From Cognatazoarcus halotolerans (GTDB taxonomy: Bacteria; Pseudomonadota; Gammaproteobacteria; Burkholderiales; Rhodocyclaceae), in contig NZ_WUAF01000001.1 of assembly GCF_009800965.1 (NCBI RefSeq), forward strand, positions 248,001 through 312,000: 64,000 bases of DNA, read 5' to 3'. Of the stretch, positions 16,663 through 23,672 are shown one piece after another; the stretch's first letter is position 1, and every line of letters begins with the position of its first letter. The notes under the pieces were generated by a model. The model was not told the origin of the DNA and did no database searches. It was given only the letters and a program-made list of their open reading frames with translations. A program made the position numbers and the translations under genes.

Positions 16663-18852
16663 ATGAGACTCACGCTTATCTCGACAGCACTGGCGGTGGC
16701 CTTCGGCATGTCCGGCGCTGCCTTTGCAAACCCGGTGGTCAATGGCGAGCATGCCGGACAAGGCGCCGGCAACGACACCGTCGACCAGACGGCAACGGCG
16801 ACATCGAGCCAAGGGAACGGACCGAACGCAAACGAATATTCATCGGTCAAGGTCGGCTCCGACAACCGCGCCAAGACCGACGTCGGCAACAACAAGAGCA
16901 GCGGCGACAACCGTGACAACGAAGGCTGGGCCAAGGCGACCGATTATGGCAACGCCGCCGCCAACAACGGCGGTTCGGCAAGCAGCAGCTTCAGCAATGC
17001 CTTCAACGAAAACAAGGCGGTGGCCGTAAGCAAGCTCGAGGGCTCGGTAACCAATAACCAGATCTGGGGTATCGGAAACGCCGTATCCAACACAGGCAAC
17101 GCCGACGGCGCCAGTGGCGGTTCGGGCGGCGCAGGCGGCAACGGTACCGGCGGAAACGCTGCCGGGGGCAACGGCAGCGGCGGCAGCGGCGGCGATGGCG
17201 GCCATGCCGGTGCCGGTGGTTCGGGCGGCGCCGGCGGCGGCGGCGGCACCGGTTCCAACGGCAGTGCCACTGCAGGCGCCGTAACAAACGGCAGCGCCAC
17301 CAATGGCAGCGCCGCGGCAGGAAACGGCGGCGATGGTGGCAAGGCCAAAGACGCCGTCGGCGCCAATGGTGGTAACAGCGGATATGCCAGTGCCACCGGC
17401 GGCAATGGCGGCAGCGGTACCGGCGGTCAGGGCACCGGCGGCGTGGGTTATGGCGGTGCAGGCGGCACGGGCAGCGGCGGCAATGGCGGCGAGGCGATCG
17501 CCGGAGCGGGCGGCGCCGGGGGCTCGGGCAACGGCGGTGCATCGGGTAACGCGAGTGGCGGGTCGGGCGGCACCACCGCCGACGCGACCGGTGGCAGCGG
17601 CGGCAATGGCGGCAGTGGCGGCAGCGGTGGCACCACCGGCAGTGCCGTGGCCGGCAGTGGCGGCGCTGGTGGCAACGGTGGCAACGGCGCCATGGGCAAG
17701 GGCTATGGCGGCGACGGCAAATCCTTCGCGCATGCTGATGGCGGCTATGCCGGCGGCAGCTCCTTCGCTTCGGGCGGACGGTCCTCGAACGATGGCGGCG
17801 CAGGCGGTGCCTCGACGGCCGATGCCGGCGCATCCACCGGTGGCGCCAGCGGCGCAGGCGGCATGACCGGCCCGCAAGGCAACGGCGGAACCGGAAGCGA
17901 TGGCGGCACTGGCGGCAATGGCGGTGGCAACAACACCGGCAACACCACCGGCAATGGTGGTAACGGCGCTAACGTAGCGGCCGACAGCAGCAGCGGCGCA
18001 GGCGGTGCGGCGGCAGGCACCGCGGGCGCGGGTAGCTCGGGCGCAGCCAGCGGCAACGGCGGCGCAGCAGATTCCACCAGTTCGATGGCCTCGGGTGGCG
18101 CAGGAAGTGGCAACGGCGGCTCCGGTGCCAGCGGCGCAGCGGGCGCGGCAGGTGCGGCAGCAAGCAATACCGCAGGTAACGGCGCAGGCGGCGCAGTTGG
18201 GGCAGCAGGTGCCGCAGCCGCCAATGCAGGCGGTGCAGGCGCAGCCGGCAGCAGCGGCGCAGGCGGTACCGCAGCGGCGGCAGCCGGCGCGGGTGGCGGC
18301 GTCGCATCGAGTGCAGGCGCGACCGGCACCGGCGGCGCAGGTGCCGTCGGCAACGGCGGCACCGGCAATGGCGCGGTCGGCAACGGCGGCGCGGGCGGCA
18401 TGGCGACCAACACCACAGGCAATGGCGGTGCGGGTGGCACTGCAACCAACACCGGCGGTGCAGCCGGGGATGGCGGCATGGCCACGAATGGCAGCGCCAG
18501 CAACGGCAGCGCCAGCACTCAGGCCACCAATGGCAGCGCCTCGGGCGGTGCAGGTGCAGCCGGTGCAACCGGCGCCCAAGGCGGTCAAGGTGGCCAAGGT
18601 GGCACCGGTCAGGGTGGCAACGGTGGCCAGGGTGTTGCGGCAGTCGGCAATGGTGCAATCGGCGGTGCAGGCGCGGCCGGCGGTGCGGGCGGCGCGATTG
18701 CGCTCGACGCGGGCAACTTCAACATGTCCAACAGCATCGCCAACAGCTTCACCAATGGCGCCGGGATCATCGTCTCAAGCCAGAACTCGGGCATGTCCTC
18801 GCTGGTGCAGCAGAGCGTGAATGTGCAAGCCAATCTCAACGTCGGCCACTGA
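16663..18852 (+). CDS. Secreted Gly/Ala/Asn/Ser-rich fibre protein 1 (Fap-like amyloid candidate)
   Basis: Secreted low-complexity protein of 729 aa. A signal peptide occupies residues 1-22 (MRLTLISTALAVAFGMSGAA, cut before NPVV). Residues 23-145 form a non-repetitive, Asn/Ser/Asp-rich domain (NEYSSVKVGSDNRAKTDVGN; SKLEGSVTNNQIWGIGN). Residues ~146-680 are almost only Gly, Ala, Asn, Ser and Thr, as GG-N/S/A-GG runs with very few charged and no large hydrophobic residues. The last 48 residues return to normal composition with SSQNSGMSSLVQQSVNVQAN. A GGGAG site at 16652-16656 sets the start, and a sigma-54 promoter precedes it. Composition, linked C39 peptidase and beta-barrel gene suggest a surface fibre or functional amyloid subunit. 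It is not a known-family match I can name with certainty. Confidence 0.78.
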   Translation: MRLTLISTALAVAFGMSGAAFANPVVNGEHAGQGAGNDTVDQTATATSSQGNGPNANEYSSVKVGSDNRAKTDVGNNKSSGDNRDNEGWAKATDYGNAAANNGGSASSSFSNAFNENKAVAVSKLEGSVTNNQIWGIGNAVSNTGNADGASGGSGGAGGNGTGGNAAGGNGSGGSGGDGGHAGAGGSGGAGGGGGTGSNGSATAGAVTNGSATNGSAAAGNGGDGGKAKDAVGANGGNSGYASATGGNGGSGTGGQGTGGVGYGGAGGTGSGGNGGEAIAGAGGAGGSGNGGASGNASGGSGGTTADATGGSGGNGGSGGSGGTTGSAVAGSGGAGGNGGNGAMGKGYGGDGKSFAHADGGYAGGSSFASGGRSSNDGGAGGASTADAGASTGGASGAGGMTGPQGNGGTGSDGGTGGNGGGNNTGNTTGNGGNGANVAADSSSGAGGAAAGTAGAGSSGAASGNGGAADSTSSMASGGAGSGNGGSGASGAAGAAGAAASNTAGNGAGGAVGAAGAAAANAGGAGAAGSSGAGGTAAAAAGAGGGVASSAGATGTGGAGAVGNGGTGNGAVGNGGAGGMATNTTGNGGAGGTATNTGGAAGDGGMATNGSASNGSASTQATNGSASGGAGAAGATGAQGGQGGQGGTGQGGNGGQGVAAVGNGAIGGAGAAGGAGGAIALDAGNFNMSNSIANSFTNGAGIIVSSQNSGMSSLVQQSVNVQANLNVGH
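17098..18700 (+). repeat. Glycine-rich repeat tract of fibre protein 1
   Basis: About 1.6 kb of degenerate GGC/GGT/AAC/AGC/GCA codon repeats encoding GGxGGxGGx patterns. The DNA is not an exact tandem repeat, so it has diverged or is held by amino-acid selection. Frames on the opposite strand over this tract stay open for hundreds of codons only because of its composition. Confidence 0.8.
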
Positions 18853-18873
18853 TCGGCGAAAAGGAGACAAGTC

Positions 18874-21066
18874 ATGAAACTCACTTTGATCTCATCCGCG
18901 CTGGCCCTTGCCTTCGGCATGTCGGCATCGGCCTACGCCAACCCGGTGGTCAATGGTTCCGATGCCGGACGCGGTGCGGGTAACGATTCGGTGACCCAGA
19001 GCGCAACCGCAGAGAACACCCAAGGCGACGGGCCCAATGCCAACGAGTACTCGAGCGCCACGGTGGACTCCAACAACACCACCAAGAACGATGTCGGCAA
19101 TAACAAGAGCGCCGGCAACAACCGCGACAACGCCGGCTGGGCCAAGGCGCAGGACTACGGCAACGCCGCGGCCAACAATGGCGGCAGCGCCTCCAGCAGC
19201 TTCTCCGATGCTTTCAACACCTCGAAGGCAATGGCGATCAGCAAGCTCTCCGGCACCGTCACCGACAACCAGATCCACGGCATCGGCAACATGGTGACCA
19301 ACAGCGGTAACAGCAATGGCGCCATGGGTGGCAACGGAGGCGCCGGTGGCGGTGGTTACGGTGGCGCCGGCCAGGGTGGCGACGGTTCAGGCGGCAGCGG
19401 CGGCAACGCGGGTAATGGCGGCAATGGTGGCAATGGTGGCAACGGCGGCTACGGCGGCAGTGCCGCCAATGGCAGTGCCAATGCGGGCGCCGCGAGCAAC
19501 GGCAATGCCAGCAACGGCGATGCCGTTGCCGGCAACGGCGGCAGCGGCGGCGCTGCCAAGGGCGCCACCGGCGCCAACGGCGGGAACTCCGGCGAAGCAA
19601 CCGCCTTGGGCGGCATGGGCGGCATGGGCCAGGGCGGTAACGGTTCCGGCGGCGAAGGCTCCGGCGGCAACGGCGGCAATGCCAACGGCGGCGCTGGCGG
19701 TATGGCTTCCGGCGGCAACGGCGGCTACGGCGGCGGTGGCAACGGTGGCAACACCGGCTACGCCACCGGCGGGGCTGGAGGTAACACCGGCAATGCCACC
19801 GGCGGCAATGGCGGCAGCGGCGGAAATGGCGGATATGGCGGCTCGACCGCGGATGCCAGCGGCGGCAACGGCGGCAATGGCGGCGACGGCGGCAACGGCG
19901 GCAAGGGCTATGGCTCCGGTGGCTGGGCGGCATCTGGCGCGTCGGCCGACGGCGGTTCGGGCAAGGCCTATGACAAGGCCTACGGCGGCAACAGCGGCAA
20001 CGATGGCGGAGCGGGCGGCACCAGCACTGCCATGGCCGGGCCGACTTCGGGAGGCGCGAGCGGCGAAGGAGGCAGCACCGCTTCGCAGGGCAACGGCGGC
20101 GCGGCCACCGGTGACGGCGCCACCGGCGGCAATGGCGGCGGCGGCAACACCGGCACCACTACGGGCAATGGCGGCTCCAGCGGCATGGCCACCGGAACCA
20201 GCACCGCCGGAGCGGGCGGCAGCGCGGATGGAACCGGCGGCATGGCAACGAGCGGCGGGGCGAGCGCCAGTGGCGGCAGTGCCAACGGCACCGCCTCGAC
20301 CGCGACTGCGGGCGCGGGCACCGGTACCGGCGGGAGCGGCGCGGCAGGCGCAGGCGGTGCGGGCGGAGGCTCGGCCACCAACACCGCGGGCCTTGGTGCA
20401 GCGGGCGCTGCTGGCGCTGGCGGTGCAACCGGCACCAATATGGCCGGCAACGGCGCGGGCGGCACCAGCGGCAACGGCGGTGCGGCGGCTGCGGCGGCTG
20501 GCGGCGCGGGCGGCAATGCCACCAGTTCCGGCGCGATGGCCCAGGGCGGCGCGGGTGCAACCGGCAACGGTGGCACCGGCAACGCAGCAGCGGGCAATGG
20601 CGGAGCCGGCGGCTTGGCGCAGAACACCACCGGTGACGGCGGTGCCGGCGGGACTGCAACCAACACCGCAGGCAACGGCGGCAATGGCGGCGCAGCCAGC
20701 AATGGTGGTGCCACCAACGGTGGCAGCTCGACCATGGCCAGCAACGGCGGCGCCACGGCGGGCAATGGCGCAGTCGGCGCGGTCGGCGCGGCCGGCGGAG
20801 CGGGTGGCCAGGGTGGCACCGGCGAAGGCGGTGACGGTGGTCAGGGCGTTGGCGGAGTCGGCAACGGCGCAGTCGGCGGCGCAGGCGGCGCAGGCGGCGC
20901 AGGCGGCATGCTGAGCCTCAATGCAGGCACCTTCAACATGTCCAACAACATCACCGGCAGCTTCACCAACGGTGCGGGCATCATGGTGTCGAGTCAGAAC
21001 TCCGCGATGTCCTCGCTGGTGCAGCAAGGGGTGAACGTGCAGGCCACCCTCAATGTTGGCCACTAA
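18874..21066 (+). CDS. Secreted Gly/Ala/Asn/Ser-rich fibre protein 2 (paralogue)
   Basis: Tandem paralogue of the preceding protein, 730 aa, starting 21 bp after its stop with AAGGAG at 18860-18865. The signal peptide (MKLTLISSALALAFGMSASA), the start of the mature protein (NPVVNG), the N-terminal domain (NEYSS, KNDVGNNKSAGNNRDNAGWA) and the C-terminal end (SSQNSAMSSLVQQGVNVQAT, ending LNVGH) are all closely conserved with protein 1. The Gly-rich centre keeps composition rather than sequence and contains more Gly-Tyr (GGYGG). This pattern, with conserved ends and a drifting spacer, suggests the ends carry the export and assembly signals. The two may be major and minor subunits of one fibre, as with FapC and FapB. 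Confidence 0.78.
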   Translation: MKLTLISSALALAFGMSASAYANPVVNGSDAGRGAGNDSVTQSATAENTQGDGPNANEYSSATVDSNNTTKNDVGNNKSAGNNRDNAGWAKAQDYGNAAANNGGSASSSFSDAFNTSKAMAISKLSGTVTDNQIHGIGNMVTNSGNSNGAMGGNGGAGGGGYGGAGQGGDGSGGSGGNAGNGGNGGNGGNGGYGGSAANGSANAGAASNGNASNGDAVAGNGGSGGAAKGATGANGGNSGEATALGGMGGMGQGGNGSGGEGSGGNGGNANGGAGGMASGGNGGYGGGGNGGNTGYATGGAGGNTGNATGGNGGSGGNGGYGGSTADASGGNGGNGGDGGNGGKGYGSGGWAASGASADGGSGKAYDKAYGGNSGNDGGAGGTSTAMAGPTSGGASGEGGSTASQGNGGAATGDGATGGNGGGGNTGTTTGNGGSSGMATGTSTAGAGGSADGTGGMATSGGASASGGSANGTASTATAGAGTGTGGSGAAGAGGAGGGSATNTAGLGAAGAAGAGGATGTNMAGNGAGGTSGNGGAAAAAAGGAGGNATSSGAMAQGGAGATGNGGTGNAAAGNGGAGGLAQNTTGDGGAGGTATNTAGNGGNGGAASNGGATNGGSSTMASNGGATAGNGAVGAVGAAGGAGGQGGTGEGGDGGQGVGGVGNGAVGGAGGAGGAGGMLSLNAGTFNMSNNITGSFTNGAGIMVSSQNSAMSSLVQQGVNVQATLNVGH
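19306..20910 (+). repeat. Glycine-rich repeat tract of fibre protein 2
   Basis: About 1.6 kb of GGC/AAC/GCC-type codon repeats encoding GGNGG, GGYGG and GGAGG runs. It matches the tract of the upstream paralogue in length (both ~535 codons) but not base by base. Confidence 0.8.
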
Positions 21067-21084
21067 GCCGGTTTGACCGGCCCG

Positions 21085-21114
21085 GGCCGGCTGCGGATTC
21101 GTCCGCAGCCGGCC
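21085..21114 (+). promoter_or_regulatory. Perfect 13-bp hairpin with TTCG tetraloop between fibre and processing genes
   Basis: GGCCGGCTGCGGA (21085-21097), loop TTCG, then TCCGCAGCCGGCC (21102-21114): a fully paired, GC-rich stem capped by the very stable UUCG loop, 18 bp after the second fibre gene. No T-run follows (AGAAACCCC), so it is not a canonical intrinsic terminator. It may act as a partial attenuator or as a 3-prime barrier stabilising the fibre mRNA, giving high fibre and low processing-gene expression. Function inferred. Confidence 0.65.
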
Positions 21115-21140
21115 AGAAACCCCTAATAGGAGGCAAGGCC

Positions 21141-21524
21141 ATGAACAAGGTTCATTCGCTGAAACGCCTGCTTGTTGCATCCACAATCATTGCGCTTTCG
21201 GTGGTTGGCGGCAGCGCCTCGGCCGAAGACGACAGCCCGTTGTCCTGGGAAGAAGCGAAATCGCCTGCGCCGGCGCTCGCCGGATTCGACGGCATGCAGG
21301 TTTCGGCCGCGAAACTGGACGAGAAACGCGGTGGAGAAAAAATGAATGACATGCAGCTTGACGGCGTGGTCGGCGGCAATCATGCATCGGACCTGGTGAC
21401 CGGCAGCAACTTCGTTGCCGACGGATCACTGACCGGCAACGCCGGCTTTACCACTGTGGTACAGAACACCGGCAACAACGTACTCATCCAGAACGCCACC
21501 ATCGTCAACCTGCAACTACAGTAG
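21141..21524 (+). CDS. Small secreted protein with RGG motif and fibre-like C-terminus
   Basis: Secreted protein of 127 aa (TAGGAGG at 21126-21132 sets the start). The signal peptide is about residues 1-28 (LLVASTIIALSVVGGSASA). The following region holds two double-glycine motifs, VSAAKLDEKRGG (ending at residue 65) and MQLDGVVGG (ending at 79). The first is nearly identical to VMSAAQLDQVRGG of the 384-aa protein downstream, and both genes flank a C39 peptidase gene, an enzyme class that cuts after GG. The C-terminus TTVVQNTGNNVLIQNATIVN aligns without gaps with the C-terminal motif of the two fibre proteins (QN-S/T-G-x3-L-V/I-Q). I infer a minor subunit or nucleator of the fibre, matured by the peptidase. 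Confidence 0.7.
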   Translation: MNKVHSLKRLLVASTIIALSVVGGSASAEDDSPLSWEEAKSPAPALAGFDGMQVSAAKLDEKRGGEKMNDMQLDGVVGGNHASDLVTGSNFVADGSLTGNAGFTTVVQNTGNNVLIQNATIVNLQLQ

Positions 21525-21536
21525 TGGGGGGAGAAG

Positions 21537-22217
21537 ATGCGCAGCACAAGAGTCGCCCTTGCCGCGGTCGCACTAACGATCACAGGCGTGTCCGGTGGGG
21601 CCGAACTCAGGTTCTCACCGGACGTGGTGGGTCCGTACCGGGTGCCGGTCACCAGTCTGAAGGAGGCGCGGAACCTGACCACCCTGCAGCAGCAGTTCGA
21701 CTTCAGCTGCGGCTCGGCGGCGCTTGCCACGCTGCTCACTCATCACTACGACTTCCCGGTCAATGAGCAGGCGGTCTTTGCCGCGATGTTCCAGCACGGA
21801 GACCAAGCCAAGATCCGACGCGAGGGATTCTCGCTACTTGACATGAAAAATTTTCTGGCCGCACGGGGCTTTCAGGCCGACGGCTTCGAAGCGCCGCTGG
21901 ATGCGCTGGTAAAGGCGAAGATTCCGGCCATCGCGCTGGTCAACGAGAAAGGCTACAACCACTTCGTGGTGGTCAAGGGAGTCAAGGACGGCCGGGTAGT
22001 ACTGGGTGATCCGGCGTTCGGGACCCGAGCAATGTCGCGCCACGACTTCGAGGCCATCTGGTCCGAAAAGATCCTGTTCGTGGTAAGAAGTCATCAGAAC
22101 ATCGCCCACTTCAATCGCCCGGTCGACTGGAAGGTGGTTCCGCGGGCACCGCTCGAGGCGGGGCTGCGCGGATCGATCGACATGGTCCGCTTCATGCGCA
22201 ATGGTGGGGACTTTTAG
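21537..22217 (+). CDS. Periplasmic C39-family cysteine peptidase (FapD-like)
   Basis: Stand-alone C39 peptidase of 226 aa with an N-terminal signal sequence (MRSTRVALAAVALTITGVSG), so it acts in the periplasm rather than as part of an ABC exporter. The catalytic set is visible: Cys58 in QQQFDFSCGSAALATLL, His142 in GYNHFVVVKG and Asp158 in VLGDPAFG; the Gln preceding the Cys block fits the oxyanion Gln of the family. The start codon lies 12 bp after the stop of the 127-aa gene. In the Pseudomonas Fap system a C39 protein (FapD) is required for fibre export. Its likely substrates here carry RGG motifs and flank it. ABC-transporter domains are absent. Confidence 0.85.
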   Translation: MRSTRVALAAVALTITGVSGGAELRFSPDVVGPYRVPVTSLKEARNLTTLQQQFDFSCGSAALATLLTHHYDFPVNEQAVFAAMFQHGDQAKIRREGFSLLDMKNFLAARGFQADGFEAPLDALVKAKIPAIALVNEKGYNHFVVVKGVKDGRVVLGDPAFGTRAMSRHDFEAIWSEKILFVVRSHQNIAHFNRPVDWKVVPRAPLEAGLRGSIDMVRFMRNGGDF

Positions 22218-22438
22218 GAGCATGTCGGCCTTGAGGATTCGCGGCGCGAGAAGTTGGAGCGCGAGCATGAGTTCCGCCGGGGTTTGAGATACTGCGTCGC
22301 ACCACGAAACTGCCGGTCGGAAACGAACCAAGCGCCCACCAGTGCAGTAGCTCAGTCTTAAGTCCGATGGCCTGCTGGCACGGGCGTTCGCAATACGCGG
22401 TCTCCGGTCCGCATTCCGGGGTTTCCCGGGAGGATGTC

Positions 22439-23593
22439 ATGTCAATGATCAAGGCAGCACAACGACGCTATCTGGCCTTCGCCATTGCGTCTGCATGGGC
22501 GCTGGTGCCCGCGATGGCTGCGAACGACACCGGTTCGTTGGCCCAGGGCTTGGTCAAGACCGATACGCTGGAAGGTTTCGACCGCGCCGCCGGTTGGCAG
22601 GTGATGAGCGCCGCACAACTCGACCAGGTCAGAGGCGGATTCGACTTGCCCGATCTGCAACTCAAGCTCTCGTTCGGCTTCGATCAGGCAGTCTTCGTAA
22701 ACGGCGAACTCGTCGCACGCACCGTGCTGACTATCGACCAGTTGCGCTCGTCGGTCGCCTCACAGATGGAGGCAATGCGAACAACGATGAATCCGGCCGC
22801 CATGACCGCCGAGATCCAGTCGCGAATTGCCCAGCAACTCGCAGCGGCCGGCATTCGCGCCACCGTTGCGATACCGGCCGAAACGCCGGCCGCAGAGGTC
22901 GCCTCCATGCCACCGGCTCCGCTTCAAGTCGTTGCCAGCCAAATGCCAGATACGTCCAAGGTGACGCCATCCAGCCCGGTTGCGGGGACCGTTCAGCCAG
23001 CATTGAGCAGCGAACCCGCCGCCCCGACCGGACTCGGCGCGGCCGTCCCGGTGATCGGTGTCGGCATCCCGGTGACAAACCCGCCATCGACCACCCCGGC
23101 AACACAGGCTGGCGCCGGCGATACGGCGCCGCCGCTACCGGCCGCATACACAGGAGTCGTCAAGCCGGTTCCGGTCGTTGCTACAAGCGCGCCTGCTTCG
23201 ACGCCCTCTTCCACCCCGGTGGCCGCTGCCGTGGCAAATCCGGCGGCCGCAGTAGCACCCGCGGCCGGCAGCAGCACAGAGCCTGCCGCATCACAAGCCG
23301 CTCCCAACACGGTCGTAGCCAATCAGGCGGGAACAGTTTCGCCGCTCCTCAATAACAACAGCTTCAATCCGGTGCTGGTCATTCAGAATGGTGGCGGCAA
23401 CATCGTTGGCAGCAGCACACCAGGGAACAGCGCGAATTCTCCGGTCGCGACAGTCGTGCAAAACAGCCTCGACGACCAGCGCATCCAGGTCCTCACCGAG
23501 ATCAACGCCTCCGCAAACAGCCTGGAGATAATGCGCTCGATGAATCTGGGGAGTTCGATTCGTGAAGGCCTGATCAACTCCCTGCGCCGCTGA
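22439..23593 (+). CDS. Secreted Pro/Ala-rich protein with RGG motif, fibre-locus component
   Basis: Secreted protein of 384 aa, start 22439 preceded by GGGAGGA at 22428-22434. The signal peptide ends near residue 28 (LAFAIASAWALVPAMA). Residues 53-67, WQVMSAAQLDQVRGG, match the motif in the 127-aa protein and form a predicted C39 cleavage site. A structured stretch follows (LQLKLSFGFDQAVFVNGELV), then a long Pro/Ala/Val/Ser-rich linker (about 135-310), then a C-terminal domain with NNNSFNPVLVIQNGGGN and PVATVVQNSLDDQRIQVLTE. The VVQN element recalls the fibre C-termini. It may be the counterpart of FapE or an adaptor between fibre and outer-membrane channel. It is separated from the peptidase gene by 221 bp, which may hold its own weak promoter. 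Confidence 0.65.
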   Translation: MSMIKAAQRRYLAFAIASAWALVPAMAANDTGSLAQGLVKTDTLEGFDRAAGWQVMSAAQLDQVRGGFDLPDLQLKLSFGFDQAVFVNGELVARTVLTIDQLRSSVASQMEAMRTTMNPAAMTAEIQSRIAQQLAAAGIRATVAIPAETPAAEVASMPPAPLQVVASQMPDTSKVTPSSPVAGTVQPALSSEPAAPTGLGAAVPVIGVGIPVTNPPSTTPATQAGAGDTAPPLPAAYTGVVKPVPVVATSAPASTPSSTPVAAAVANPAAAVAPAAGSSTEPAASQAAPNTVVANQAGTVSPLLNNNSFNPVLVIQNGGGNIVGSSTPGNSANSPVATVVQNSLDDQRIQVLTEINASANSLEIMRSMNLGSSIREGLINSLRR

Positions 23594-23603
23594 CCGAATC
23601 AAA

Positions 23604-23629
23604 CCCGGTCGCTTTCCCAGCGACCCGGG
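23604..23629 (+). terminator. Hairpin after the plus-strand fibre genes
   Basis: CCCGGTCGCT, loop TTCCC, then AGCGACCCGGG form a 10-bp stem with one bulged base, 10 bp after the stop of the 384-aa gene and before the convergent beta-barrel gene. No strong T-run follows. It is the best terminator candidate of the plus-strand operon. Confidence 0.45.
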
Positions 23630-23647
23630 CCAGCCGCAGGGTTTTCC

Positions 23648-23671
23648 CGCGAACAGCCCGGGATGTTCGCG
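23648..23671. terminator. Hairpin between convergent genes of the fibre locus
   Basis: CGCGAACA (23648-23655), an 8-nt loop and TGTTCGCG (23664-23671) make a perfect 8-bp stem touching the stop codon of the minus-strand beta-barrel gene. It could end transcription from either side, though no long T-run follows on either strand. Confidence 0.4.
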
Positions 23672-23672
23672 A

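Noticed and set aside
16840-18597. Long minus-strand frame, Ala/Gly/Cys-rich, over fibre gene 1, and a similar one over fibre gene 2 (19387-21186)
   Set aside because: Complement of GGC/GGT repeats reads as Ala/Thr/Cys codons without stops. No signal peptide, ribosome-binding site or domain.
22376-22393. TGGCACGGGCGTTCGCAA upstream of the 384-aa gene as a second sigma-54 promoter
   Set aside because: The -24 block is perfect, but GG and GC are 11 rather than 10 bases apart and the -12 block reads TTCGC. Too far from consensus to call without start-site data.
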